A DNA stretch of 64,000 nucleotides from Larix kaempferi (GCA_027924585.1 BSBM01001668.1:644007-708006), one strand, 5' to 3'; shown: positions 42,906 through 55,085, numbered from the stretch's first letter. Made by a program: numbers and translations. Notes: generated from the letters alone by a model not told the origin.

Positions 42906-43071
42906 TTCATTATTATGCTTTAGACTTGAGGGGGGGCTTTCTTCCCACTGGGTTTTCCCTCTTTCCTCACTTAGTTTATTTTCAGCATTTTTTTGGATTA
43001 TTGTATTGGGGTGACCTTTGGTCTTAGTTACCAGGGCCCCACATTATTTTAGTTGGCACATCATAGTCTAG

Positions 43072-43083
43072 CTTGAGGGGGGG
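43072..43083 (+). promoter_or_regulatory. Polypurine tract
   Basis: CTTGAGGGGGGG immediately before the 3' LTR. A similar GACTTGAGGGGGGG occurs at about 42925, so there may be two candidate tracts. Confidence 0.85.
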
Positions 43084-43826
43084 TGTTCGGATATCCATCA
43101 TCTATTTCGGGATACATATCTATTTCAGGATCATCTATTTCAGGATACATATCTACTTCAGGATCTTGCATGATCTATTTCAGGATATGTAGCCCAGTCA
43201 CCAGTTTGATGCCTCCAGCACCTTATCCACCTTCTTCTAGCACCCGGGAGCCACTTACCACAGAGTTTTAGCCCTCCCAAGCTGAAAGGCGCCCTCTTCT
43301 CACCTACTGACAGAGAAGGGCGCACTTGTTCACCTACCACTGCAGATTCACTCCAGTTACATTCAGTTAGCTCCGATTCTGATTGATTTCACTCCTGACT
43401 GACTGTTTCACCTCCGATTGACCTCCAGTTCGATTAGGTGACTTGTTCTGACTCCAGTTAGCCTCCCATGCGCCCCCACTGAGCCTCCAGATCCTATATC
43501 AGTGCTACACACTTCAGTTACATTTATTATGATCAGTTAGACTCAGCTTGACACCTGGATGACTGGTTGTTGTGATTGATGAGCAACACCGATGATTGAT
43601 GAGGACTCCTAGATAGAGTCAAGCTACTCCATTCAGTGATTGGAATGACCTCCTTAGGCAATTCGAATTGCTCTGTTCATTGTGACAGTTTGTATTGTAA
43701 TTCATTCACCCTTTCTGGGATAGAGAGCACCGCTGCATGTTTTGCACAGTTTTGCACCATATTTTCTATGTTCATCTGTTGTGATTGATTTACTTGTTCA
43801 TTAGATCTGCTGTGACTAATTTTACA
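43084..43826 (+). repeat. 3' LTR of the young copia element
   Basis: 743 bp, same ends as the 5' LTR. Differences from it include C/T at the GATATG(C/T)AGC site, GCTC(T/C)GATT, CAG(T/C)TTGATT-type changes and one A/C. Confidence 0.95.
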
Positions 43827-43831
43827 GTGGA

Positions 43832-45388
43832 GATGTCGATTTTTATAATGGGTGAAATGTTAGCAATGTTACGCTCTTCAAAGGATTCTAGAGCTGGGAT
43901 TGGGTCTTTGAACCAATCGACCTTGGTTGGTGAGAAGTCCTTGGATTCAACGGATAGTTGGTTTGCCATTGTAGAGATAGATGCCTCGAGGATGAAGTAC
44001 GATCGATGGTTCATATCATCCCAAGGGTAGTTCGGTGCAATGAGTGTTTCTATAATTTCCTCATCAGTACGAAAGTAGTGTGACACTAAATTAACTGACT
44101 CGGGTTTATAGGTAGTTGAAATCATGTAAATGGTATTGATTTCTTCTCAATGGGACGATTCTGGAGGGAATATTTCCTCAATAAGTGGGGGGGATATCTC
44201 TAGGTCAACATTATTCATCTCGTATAGTGCTGCTCCATAATCTGGGAGATCGGGGCAGTGATGTGAATAATGGCCATAGATTTTGCATATTGCACAAGGG
44301 TGGTTTGTGTGCAATGATTTATCGCAAGGTTGAGGTGGTAATTCTAATTTGACGATTGGAACGTTGGTGTCATCATCCAACATATTCATATGTTCTTGAT
44401 TTGCTGGTAGATGTGGACATAGATGGGTAGCATGGCCTATATCATCGCATAAGGAGCACTTAGGAGGAATACGTATCGTTGGGGGATTCTTAGCTAATTT
44501 GGGTGTTACTGGTGGGGTGCGAGTTGTAGGTCCAGTGGTGTAGGTTTGTGGACCTCTACCCCCGATGTGGCGGGATTGAGGGGGAATGTAACTAGATGTT
44601 GATGTAGTGCCCCCTGTTGTAGGTGTTCTGTTTCATTGTATCGAAAGACCAGGTCGGGGACGGTTTTGGAGGTTGGGTATGCCGGGTGGTGGATAGTTCG
44701 ACATATTCAGGGGTTGTATCGGTTGTAAAACAACGGTTGGAGTCGATGGGGGGGTTGGGGAAGGTAAGTACCATACTAGTATTCCTAATGTTAAACCTGG
44801 AAGGTTGAGTGTAGCCATTACTGGCATGCTGACAACTCTTGAAAATGGAAACAAGAAGGGGATAGTGTGAATCAGTGTCGTTCCGATATGACTAGGCATG
44901 GTGGGTGGTAGTGGTATTGGCTGAGTATGTTGTTGTTCATTTTGCGAGAGGGTGCATAAATCAAATACTTCAGTTACCTGGAGAGGGGGTGGGATAGAAG
45001 GGAATGTGGTGGTCATGGGGGTATTCGAATATATCCTTGGTCCAACTGAGGAGATGAATGATGTGGGCACACTTAGAACGGGTTGTTCGATCATGGGAAG
45101 AACGTTCTCAGGCGCAGCAGGGGCATTGGGATCATAGTATGTAATCTGGTCAATTTTGACTATGCGTCCTTCATGGGGGAACATCATGAGGCGAAAAAAT
45201 GAAGAAACGACAGCTTTCATTTTATACATGTAGCTTCATCCTAGAAGGAGATTGTAATCAAGTTGGGCGTTAATGACCTCTATATCCATGAGAAACAGTT
45301 ATCCCCCAAGCTGTATGCGTATGTTCACTAACAAACCTTGAGGTTGAGCTACACGGCCATCGTAAGCTCGTAATGTGGTAGTTGACAG
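43832..45388 (-). pseudogene. Post-protease linker of the Tat-like polyprotein with two zinc knuckles
   Basis: It continues the protease frame from the other side of copia 2: TTLRAYDGRVAQPQG, then DIEVINAQLDYNLLLG, SYMYKMKAV and FRLMMFPHEGRIV. A Pro-rich linker (45229-44633) follows. Two CCHC knuckles come next: CSLCDDIGHATHLC (44417-44458) and CAICKIYGHYSHHC (44255-44296), both with intact CX2CX4HX4C. An acidic stretch (44125-43832) then leads to RT after the copia 1 insertion. Stops include a TGA after NLLLG, where Arg is likely. Knuckles normally sit in gag; a pair here, between protease and RT, is unusual. The second closely resembles the gag knuckle at 53370-53411, suggesting duplication. 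Confidence 0.75.
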
Positions 45389-45979
45389 TGTTGATGTATA
45401 TGTAGTTTTGGAATGTGTTTCATATATATTTATTGTACCCTTATAAGAGATGTGTTATTCCTCTATACGGAAGTGTCATCATGTGTATTGACAAATGTTG
45501 CAAGTGTGTGTACTTGGTGATGAGTTATTAGACCACCATGTGTGGGGTCGGCCCTGAAATATATATTATATTTTGGATGTACCTAGCTAGACAAGTCGGC
45601 CCCATAGTGTAACTGGGAAAACAAACTAGTATAAATAGAGATCGGGAGATCTCTATTTTCATCACTCGAAAACTCACACTTCTCTCACTCAGAAAGTGGT
45701 GCACTAGTGGGGAGGAGGATCATCTGCTACTAGGATACTATCTCAGTGTATTTTGGTTCTACTTTTGTTGAGCCATTGTTCTCTCTATCTCTAAGGAAGT
45801 TGTAAGGTTTTTCACCTTAGGGTTTTCGCCACGGAAACTCTATGTCTCTTGTCTCTCATGCTTTTGTTTCTTGTGATGCTTGCCATGCTTATTGTGATTG
45901 TTATGCATTGATATACTGTATATGTTATTCTCTCAGTAAAGATCCAAGAGTATTGTGAATTAATGCTCAAAATTTAACA
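45389..45979 (+). repeat. 5' LTR of the older copia element
   Basis: It starts TGTTGATGTATATG and ends AATTTAACA. A clear TATA box TATAAATA is at 45630-45637. Confidence 0.95.
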
Positions 45980-45991
45980 TGGTATCAGAGC
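45980..45991 (+). promoter_or_regulatory. Primer binding site (initiator tRNA-Met type)
   Basis: TGGTATCAGAGC follows the 5' LTR directly. Confidence 0.95.
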
Positions 45992-46553
45992 TAACCTGAG
46001 AAGAAGACATTTTGCAGTGACGAAAACTTGAGTTTCTTGTTTATTGGGTTTCTCTCCACAGATTTTGGAAAAGCAGTATAGTAGATTGACTCTACTCATC
46101 AAGGAGAATCTATCTGTCCAATCAAAATTCAATTCTGAGCATTTTCAGATTTGACCCTACAAATTAGGGTTTCCTCAAAAATAGGAATTTCTAAAATCTG
46201 AAGACATAGCTGGAAGCTCCTTGCAAAAATCGAAGTTTAAAGCTTTGGATCAATATTTTTGGCTGGGTAGATATCCGGGAAACTCAAACCCTAATTCAGG
46301 GCTTTCCCGAGTGAACCCGGGAGCACAAAAAGGAAAATCTGAAGGGTAAAGCTTTGCTGATCTCAAATTCTGAATACACCAGGATGATCAGCTCATCAAG
46401 GCGCATCTTTCCATCCTTTTAGAAAGTGGAGATTCACATTTTGAATTTTTAGGGTTTTTTCGACAAACCCTAATCTAGGACCAGATTCAGTTTTCAGCAC
46501 TTCAAGTCGTAAGACCTAAATCTTTTCTATTTCCATTTGAAGTACTCTTTAAG

Positions 46554-49500
46554 ATGTCTCACCACACCAAGCTTGAGGATAAGCTTGAAGGGGCTGATAA
46601 CTTCTGAGCTTGGAAGTATAGGATTGGGTTAATCCTGGAAGAGAATGAGTTGGACTCATATATAAAAGAAGACGTCCCTATCCCAGAGGATGAAGAGGCT
46701 AAGGTATTGCATAAGAAGAACTTGGTCAAGGCAAAGAGAATCATTGTTCATTCTATTAAAGACCATCTCATACCCCATGTGTCTTCTCTGAAGACACCCA
46801 AGGCTATGTTTAACTCTTTGACCAAGCTATTTGAAGGGAAGAACATAAATCAGAAGATGACTCCATGGAATCAATTGAAAGGGGTCAAGATGTTGAATAG
46901 AGAAACCATTCAATCTTACTTCTCCATGGTCTCTCAGATCAAGGAACAACTTGAAGCCGTGGATGAAGTAGTGGATAATGGTGAAGTTGTTATGACCACT
47001 CTGAATGGCCTTCCTAGGTCATGGGACTCCTTTATTCAAGGAATCTGTGCAAGAAAGAAATTGATCTCTTTCAGTAAATTGTGGGAGGAATGCTCTCAAG
47101 AAGAAGTTAGGCTTGTAGCTCGTGAAGAAAAGATGGGAGGTGAAGATCAAGCTCTCGTAGCCCACACCAAAAGAAGCAAGCCCAAGAAGGAGCACTCTCA
47201 CTTCAGGAGATCCTATCACAACCAACAAAAGAATAAGAAGGATGTAAGATGTTTCTCATGCAATGAGAAGGGTCACTTTGCTTCAGAATGTTCCAAGAAC
47301 AAAAGGGATAACATCAACTCTAGCAAGAAGAAGAAGGGCAACAAAAGAAAGTTCCATGCTCATGCTGCCGAAGATGATGAACCTCCAAAGAAGAAGGCTA
47401 GGGCTGAAGGTGATGATGACTCATCAAGTGAAGAAGAGTATGTTCTAATCTCTGCTCTCACAGGTACTATCTCCCATGGTTGTAATGATTGGTTAATTGA
47501 CAGTGGTGCTTCCAAACACATGACTGGGTTTAAGGAATCTTTTGTAAACCTATATGAACATGAATCACCCCATAAGGTGAAACTTGGGGATGATTATCAA
47601 TACCCAATCAAAGGAAGTGGTGAAGCCTCCTATAACCTAGATTCTGGAAAATCTTTGAAGATGAAAGAAGTTCTTTATGTACCTGGGCTCAAGAAGAACT
47701 TACTCTCCATCTCTGCATTGGATGCAAAAGGTATGAGGGTTGCATTTGTGGATGGCCAAGTCCTAATGTGGCCAAAGGGAAAGACCATAAATGATTCACT
47801 AGTGATTGGAGAGCAAGAGGGAGGTTTGTATAAATTGAAGGGACAACCGGAACATGCCATGGTGCATGAATCCATGGACCCAAGTGAACTTTGGCATAGA
47901 AGACTTGCTCATATGCACTATAGGGCACTTCCAATTACAAGCAAGGCTGTAGAGGGTCTTCCTGAAATCAAGACCAAACATGAAGGTGTTTGCAAAGGAT
48001 GTGCAAAAGGTAAGAACATTAAGAAGGCTTTCCCAAGTAGTGAAAGCAAGGCAAAAGGTATCCTGGAAATCATCCACTCAGATGTATGTGGTCCTATGTC
48101 ATCCAGTTCTCTAAGTGGGTATGTTTATTATGTCTCATTCATTGATGACTTCTCCAGGAAGACTTGGGTATACTCCTTGAAGAACAAAGATGAGGTGTTT
48201 GATAAGTTCAAGGAATTCAAAACCTTGATGGAGAATAAAACTGACAAGAAGATCAAAACATTCAGATTCGACAATGGTGGAGAATTCACCTCAGGTGACT
48301 TCAAGAAGCTTTGCAGTAATTTAGGGATTAAGAGGGAGTTAACTGCTCCTTATAGTCCTCAACGGAATGGAATTGTAGAAAGGAAGAACAGAATAATCAT
48401 GGAAGCAGCAAGGGCAATGTTGCATGATCAGGATCTACCTATGCATCTATGGGCAGAAGCAGCTAGAATAGATGTATATGTGCAGAACAGAACACCCCAC
48501 AAGATATTGGACAACAAAACACCAGAAGAGGTCTTTTCTGGTAAGAAACCTGAAGTCAGCCATCTTAGAATATTTGGTTGTCCAGTATACACACATGTCC
48601 CAAAGGAAAAGAGGACTAAACTAGATCCTTCAGGAAAGAAAGGTATCTTTGTGGGTTACAGTGAAAGCTTGAAGGCTTATAGAATATACTTTCCAGGGTT
48701 CAAGAAGATTGATGTCAGCAGAGATGTAACATTTGATGAAAACTCATCATTCATCAAATCAAGGAAGGCACCTATCAAAGTTTATAAAGAACCTAAGGAA
48801 ACTAGATTTCAAGACACTACCATGACTGAAGCAATTCCATAAGTTGTTCGTGAGTTTGAAGATCCGCAAGAACCTGTAGATCCACCCCGTGAGGATAACT
48901 CTTACAAGAGAAAACCTGCATGGGCTAGAGAGCTCATTCAAGATGTAGAAAGATTTGGCATTCTAGAAGAAGAACATAGAGCAAAGAAGAGAACCAGATC
49001 ACATACTAGCTATGTTGCTTTACTCTGTGACATCATGAATAAAGAACCTTCTAGTTATGAAGAAGCAGTGGAAAAGAAAGAATGGAAGGATGCCATGGTC
49101 GAGGAATACCAATCAATAATGAAGAATGATGTTTGGGATGTTGTCCCAAGACCTAAAGAGAAGTCTGTTGTGACTTCTAAATGGATCTACAAAATCAAGC
49201 ATGCTGCAGATGGCAGTGTAGAGAAATACAAGGCAAGATTTGTAGCTCATGGCTTCTCTCAGAAAGAGGGAATAGATTATGAAGAAAATTTTGCACCTGT
49301 AGCCAGGTATACTTCCATCAGAACAGTACTTTCCCTGGCTACAGCAATGAAATTAAAAATACACTAGATGGTTGTCAAGACTTCTTTCTTGAATGGTGTA
49401 GTTGAAGAGGAAGTATATGTGGAGCAGCCACTCGATTTTGAAACACATCACAGGGAGTCATATGTGTGTAGATTGAAGAAGGCATTGTATGGATTGAAGC

Positions 49501-50552
49501 AAGCTCCCAGAACTTGGTATGGTAGGATGGACAATTTCTTATCTAGCTTGGGCTTTACCAAGAGTAAAGCAGATTCTAACTTTTACTACAAGGTTGAGGA
49601 AGGGAATCCTGTGATTCTGCTCCTGTCTGTGGATGACTTATTTGTAATAGGAGATGACAGATTGATTGCAGATACAAAGAGGAAGGTTGCTGCTAAGTTT
49701 GATATGAAGGACTTGGGAATGATGCACTATTTCCTAGGTATGGAGGTGTAGCACAATACAAATGGGATCTTCCTTGGACAAGGGAAGTATACTATAGATA
49801 TCCTGAAGAGGTTCAAGATGATGGATTTCAAGGCCATGGCCACACCTATGGAATCGAATCTGAAGCTTCTTTGTGATGCTTCATCTGAGCCGGTTGATGT
49901 CTCTATGTATCGTCAAATGATCGGGTCCTTGATGTACCTGACGAACGCGAGACCAGATATTTGCTTTGCGGTGAACACATTGAGCCAGTTCCTGATGGAT
50001 CCGAGGAGTGTTCACCTCGTTGCTGTAAAGCATGTTCTGAGGTACCTGAAGGGTACAGTGGATTATGGGCTCAAGTATGAAGCGAATCAAAAGTTTAACC
50101 TGTAGGGTTATTTTGATTCAGATTGGGCTGGCAGTGCTCTAGATAGGAAGAGCACATCTGGGTGCTACTTCAGTATGGGATCCAGTGTGATCTCTTGGTT
50201 TAGCAGGAGGCAGTCCTGTGTAGCATTGAGTACAGCTGAGGAAGAGTATGTTGTAGCCTGTTCATCTAGTTGTGAGGTAGTATGGCTTTGAAAGCTACTG
50301 TCTGAGTTATTTGATCTCCCGTTGGATGCTACTGGTATCTTCTGTGATAACCAGAGTTGTGTGTTTCATGGCAGGTCGAAACACATAGAGATCAAATATC
50401 ACTATATCAGGGATATGGTGCAAAGAGGAGCTGTGAAACTCCTGTACATTGCGACGGATGAGCAGATTGCAGATGTGTTGACGAAACCACTAGAGTACTT
50501 CAGGGAGAGGCTTCGTGTTCTTCAGATTGATGACACTTCAAGGAAGAAGTGA
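46554..50552 (+). pseudogene. Copia gag-pol polyprotein with six stop codons, no frameshift
   Basis: The start ATG 46554 opens MSHHTKLEDKLEGADNF; a TGA follows at 46605. The same frame reaches TGA 50550 with further stops TAA 48840, TAG 49365, TAG 49749, TAG 50103 and TGA 50289. Domains in order: gag, zinc knuckle CFSCNEKGHFASEC, protease LIDSGASKHM, integrase with WHRRLAHMH, HSDVCG, RFDNGGEF and GIVERKNR (D, D, E kept), RT (KWIYKIKHAADGS, YGLKQAPR) and RNase H. In RT the first catalytic Asp is lost (MVVKTSFLNG where the family has MDVKTAFLNG) and YVDD reads SVDD. All six stops can be explained by C-to-T or G-to-A changes of CGA, CAA, CAG or TGG codons. Confidence 0.95.
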
Positions 50553-50639
50553 TGGACACATTTGCAGAAGCCATTCCAAGCATGTTGGAAGGAGGATCCT
50601 TCACATGGCTATGGATGTAAGCACTGGATGATGAGCATC

Positions 50640-51790
50640 AGGATGATGCTCCAGTTACTACTCAGTATCTGCATCAGGAGGATGCTGGATATGATCAATT
50701 GGATCATTTATATATGTATGTACGCATCATGTTGGATGCTGGATATGATCAGTCAGATCATTTATATGTATATGTATGTATGCATCATGTTGGATGCTGG
50801 ATATGATCAGTTGGATCATTTGTATGTATTTTGTATATGCATCATGCTGGATGCTTGGACCATGTATCTGTATATGTATCAAGTGGATACATTCTGTGAT
50901 CAGGTGGATCATGTATGTTGATATGTATCATGTATTTGTATTTGTATTAGGTGGATACACTATATGATCAGGTGGATCATGTATGATGATATGTATCAGG
51001 TAGATACTTGGTATGCATCAAGTAGATGCATTGTATGATCAGGATGATCATGGATGACGAGCTTCAGGATGTTGCTCCAGATGATATGCAGCAGGATGTT
51101 GCAGTGATGATGATCAGGATGATCATGTGTATATCAGGATGATGTATGGTGAGTATCCGGTTGATACCCTATGGCTGTGGATCAGGTTGTGTAGATGAGC
51201 ATATAATTTGGCCCTAGGAGATTTGCAGATAGTCTTGCAAGGTTTTGCCTATGGCATGTAATTTGGCCCTAGGATATCTGGCAAATGATCTTTTGAGGTT
51301 TTGCTCTGGGAGGACATATAATTTCGACCTGGGAGATCTGTAGATAGTCTTGCAAGGTTTTGCCTATGGCATATAATTTGTCCCTGGGATATCTGGCAGA
51401 TGCTCTTTCGAGGTTTTGTCCTATGGCATATAATCTGTCCCTGGGAGATCCGATAGGTTGGGTTGTGTGCCCGTAATAAGTCTTGGGATGCTCTTGCAAG
51501 TTTTTGCCATGTCCACATATAATCTGTACCTGGGAGATCCTATAGGTAGATCCGTATGCTCGTAACAGCCTGGGATGCTCTTGTAAGGTTTGGTGGTGAC
51601 CACATATAATCTGTCCCTGGGAGATCATATAGGTAGAGCTGTGTGCTCGTAACAGCCTGGGATGCTCTTGCAAGGTTTTGTGGTGAGGTCACATATAATA
51701 TGGCCCTGGTAGATCCTATAGGTAGAGCTGTGTGCTCATAACAGCTTGGGATGCTCTTGCAAGGTCTTCTGACACATGTAATAAGTCCTG
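50640..51790 (+). repeat. Two imperfect tandem arrays in the 3' UTR of the older copia element
   Basis: About 50680-51060 repeats GGATGCTGGATATGATCA and TTGGATCATTTATATGTATA at roughly 55-60-bp steps. About 51195-51780 repeats CATATAATCTGTCCCTGGGAG followed by GCTCTTGCAAGGTTTTG at roughly 55-80-bp steps, ten or so units. No coding frame is seen in 50553-52012. Confidence 0.75.
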
Positions 51791-52012
51791 AGAATTCCAC
51801 AGTATGGATAGTGATGATGATGACTTGCAGGTAGTGGGCCTACATCCAGTATGAAAAAGGAATGGCTCTGTATAACTTCCTATGACGAGTAGAGTCAGAG
51901 ATTGGTTGAGATAGCAGTAGCAATGATGATGATGATGACGATGCATCGATGATGATGATCCCGAGAAGAAGACTTGTCTAGCAGAACTGTGTCGAGAAAT
52001 ACCTTCCTAGTT

Positions 52013-52021
52013 AAGAGGGAG
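52013..52021 (+). promoter_or_regulatory. Polypurine tract of the older copia element
   Basis: AAGAGGGAG directly before the 3' LTR start TGTTGATG. Confidence 0.8.
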
Positions 52022-52625
52022 TGTTGATGTATATGTAACTTCGGAATGTATTTCATCTATGTATTTCATATATATTTATTGTACCTTTATAAGAGATGTG
52101 TTATTCCTCTATAAGGAAGTGTCGTCATGTGTATTGGCAAGTGTCGCAAGTGTGTGTACTTGGTGACGGGTTATTAGACCACCATGTGTGTGGTCGGCCC
52201 TAAAATATATATTATATTGTGGATGTACCTAGCCAGACAAGTCGGCCCCATAGTGTAACTGGGCAAACAGACTAGTATAAATAGAGATCAGGAGATATTT
52301 ATTTTCATCACTCGGAAACTCACACTTCTCTCACTCAAAAAGTGGCACACTAGTGAGGAGGAGGATCATCTGCTACTAGGAGTATATCTCAGTGTATTTT
52401 GGTTGTACTTTGGTTGGGCCATTTCTCTCTCTATCTCTAAGGAAGTTGTGGGGTTTTTCACCTTAGGGTTTTCCCCACGGAAACTCTGTGTCTCTTGTCT
52501 CTCATGCTTTTGATTCTTGTGATGCTTGTCATGCTTATTGTGATTGTTATGCATTGATATACTGTATATGTTATTCTCTCAGTAAAGATCCAAGAGTATT
52601 GTGAATTAATGCTCAAAATTTAAAA
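52022..52625 (+). repeat. 3' LTR of the older copia element with altered end
   Basis: It matches the 5' LTR but has a ~14-bp duplication (TATTTCATCTATG region, 52048-52062) and ends AATTTAAAA instead of AATTTAACA. The terminal CA is now AA; the GACAG target copy right after it fixes the border. TATA box at 52276-52283. Confidence 0.9.
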
Positions 52626-52630
52626 GACAG

Positions 52631-52920
52631 TTGTAGCATTGGGGATCCAAGTTTCTGCCATACAAAAGTCGACATAACGCAGGTAGAGGCCCCTTCATCG
52701 ATTATGCATCGATGAACGACGAGGTTGCGAATGGAGATGGAAACTTGAAAAGCTAGAGATGAAGGTAGGCAAGGTTCAGCTTGTTCTAAGTTGAAAGCCA
52801 TCATGTTAGAGTCGTTAGGATCTATGGCACCAATGGCAGATAACAACAATTTTCTCTATGCATGACAATTTTTTAAGATTTCTAGAGCGGACATAGCGGC
52901 GGGGACTGAGCTAAATCCTC
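52631..52920 (-). pseudogene. Protease of the Tat-like element, split by the copia insertion
   Basis: The frame on the - strand (from about 52849) reads FNLEQAEPCLPSSLAF, IRNLVVHRCIIDEGAST and MSTFVWQKLGSPMLQ, where DEGAS is the retropepsin-type active-site motif (Asp-x-Gly-Ala) as found in Tat/Ogre-like elements. Copia 2 interrupts it at 52626-52630; the protein wording resumes at 45388 (STTTLRAYDG). The protease would cut the polyprotein. Confidence 0.75.
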
Positions 52921-54270
52921 TACAATGTTATAGTTGGAAGTTGCACGAGCGTTAGGGTTATTGTTAATTCGTCTCAAAGGGAAACGAGGTGCTTTGGTAC
53001 CTTCATCCATGGGCACATTGGGTATGCGGAGAGGTTGGTCGGTTGGCAGGGTACTCGGAGATGGGTCAGTAGGTGTGACGTCAGGGGCTGAGCTATATTG
53101 GTTTCATCAGGTTTGAAGATTGACATCATTAGCAAATGTTGAGTGTTGGACTCTATATGCTGGTAGTCGGCTGCCGCGTAAGTAATTTGCTACTGTGTTG
53201 CAGTGGATCCTTGAGAGGGATCATTTGGATGAGTGTTTACTGTGCCTTGGTTTAGTAAGGTATTTTGCAATATCATGGGTTGTTGCTGAGGAGGAGGTGC
53301 TAGTTGTGCAGCATGTCCTTTTCGTTGGGCATTGTCGGTCCAGAGTTGACGTGCTCAATCTAAATGGGGACAATTATGTGTGTAATGGCCATAGACTCCA
53401 CATATGGAACATGGATGGTTTGTTCTCAAGTAATTATTTTTGGCCTGTTTCGGTGTACAATCAGGGTTTTGGATGGGGGGAGCAGCGTTATTATTATTTG
53501 GAGGATTAGGTGGTGGTGCACCTTGGTTGTATTGTTGGTTGTTTCTACGGTTACGCCCTCTTCCGCGATGTTGTTGACCTCCTTGGTTACGCTGGTTGTT
53601 CTGGTTTGGAGGTTGGTTTTGCTATGTGTAGACATGCCCTTGGGAAGTAGGTGGGTTTTGAGGTCATGTAGGCTATGGAGCAGGTTGCGGTGGGTAGTAA
53701 GCAGGAGGGTTCTGAGGTGGACCTGGTGTTTGTTGTGGTGGTGGGTAACCTTGAGCTGGTGGAAGTGTTGGAGCAAGAGGTGTTTCTTGTTGAGGATAAT
53801 AAGTCACTTGGGCTTGTGGTTGAACTGGAATCTGGTGGGCCACCTGGTTATAATATGCATATGGTACATAAGTTGATGGTGCTTTCCCATAACATTGTGG
53901 TGGACAGTAGGTTCCATGAGTGTGGTGGGTGTGTATTAATTGAGCATACGAAGTTGTAACTCCAGAATGAGATGTAGCCCTAGAAAGGTCTGGGGCATTG
54001 TTTGTACTCATCATTGTTTGGCGGGGGTTGTTGATGTAGCCCGAACAACACTGGTGAAAAGGGGGTCATTTTGTGATCCAGCCATGGGGTTGGTTGGTGA
54101 TGTCTCGGTAGGGTGTTCGGATTCAGCCTCAGAATCAAATGTGAAATGAGGTGCATTAGAATCGGATGACTGGGTTCTATGTCGATGACATGTGGATTCA
54201 AGGGATAATGCTCTACGTCTATGACGTGTAGAGTCAAGTGTACCGAAATGAGGGGGTTCACCCTAAAAAC
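52921..54270 (-). pseudogene. gag C-terminal region with intact zinc knuckle
   Basis: Counterpart of 18770-19590. A Pro/Gln/Tyr-rich tail (54014-53673, with QTPGPPQNPPAYYPPQPAP) and basic/Asn-rich stretch precede CSICGVYGHYTHNC at 53370-53411 (CX2CX4HX4C intact, nucleic-acid binding). Frames change several times and stops occur, so it is decayed. The gag core itself (present at 19609-20081 in the sister copy) is absent here, apparently deleted near 54270. Confidence 0.7.
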
Positions 54271-55085
54271 GTCGGGATCATCTTAAGTTCTCAATGGTGA
54301 GAGATGTCTAGAAATGCCAATGAATGGTGGTGAGATAAAAAACTCAAGACCCTAGTGCAACGATGTGTGTAGGAGGGGAGTTTGAAAAAACAATGGCTCC
54401 CAGGCCAACAACCAACCTCAAAAGCACTTACTATAACAGTTGTGCTATAGTAAGTGGAGTAATCAAGAAAAGTGGTCAGAATACGAAAAATCAATCAGCT
54501 CCTAGAAAAAAGTGGTGCTCACTAGACCAAGGGGGTAGCAGAGCATGCAAATGCCTAACTAAAAGTGGTATTATGAATCAACAAGGTATATCCTCTACAA
54601 GGTGATGAAATCCAAGTCAGATAATATAAAATGTGGAATCAAAGGCTAGATATCCCCCTACTGGGAGGGACACCAGGTAGACAATCCTAAAAATTGGCCA
54701 CCAAGATACTCCGTTCATGACACATTCGGTTGGGTGAATCTGCAGTTTTGTTCTATCATCATTGTACTCCCATAATCCTTGAAGCCGTAATGTGCAGCAT
54801 GGGAAAAAGTCACGAAGCCACGATGTGTAGCACAGAAAAAGGTCGCGAGGCCGTGATGAGCCGCGCGACTATCGAGTGAAAAGGTGCGATGCGAAAATGG
54901 AAAAATGGTCACCGGAAACAAAATGGAAAAGTGAAATTTTGGGTTGTTAAAGGTTACAGAAAGGACCAAAAGCTAGGGCAGCAATGAAAATGTTGTCTAG
55001 TATGGCAGATTTGCAAATTGGAATGGTAAAAACTAGTAAAAAATGAAGATCTAAAGCTAAAGTTTAAGATTCAAAAATTCAAATA
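54271..55085 (-). other. Leader between 5' LTR and gag remnant, no gene seen
   Basis: Only short chance frames. At 54786-54870 a 33-bp unit with CGATGTGTAGCACAGAAAAAG-type wording (shown here in part) occurs two to three times. Confidence 0.5.

Larger units (their letters stand above)
37665..43826 (+). mobile_element. Complete young Ty1/copia retrotransposon, 6162 bp
   Basis: Two 743-bp LTRs (37665-38407 and 43084-43826) differ at about eight positions (~1%), mostly C/T. The target duplication GTGGA is at 37660-37664 and 43827-43831. An initiator-Met primer site, an uninterrupted gag-pol frame and a polypurine tract are all present. It is inserted in the Tat-like element between the zinc-knuckle linker and RT. 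It is the only element here with everything needed to transpose. Confidence 0.95.
45389..52625 (+). mobile_element. Decayed Ty1/copia retrotransposon, 7237 bp
   Basis: LTRs of 591 bp (45389-45979) and 604 bp (52022-52625) differ by about 7% by eye plus indels. The target duplication GACAG is at 45384-45388 and 52626-52630. It is inserted into the protease coding region of the Tat-like element. The primer site, the complete domain order and a polypurine tract are recognisable, but the frame has six stops and an altered RT catalytic site. Confidence 0.95.
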
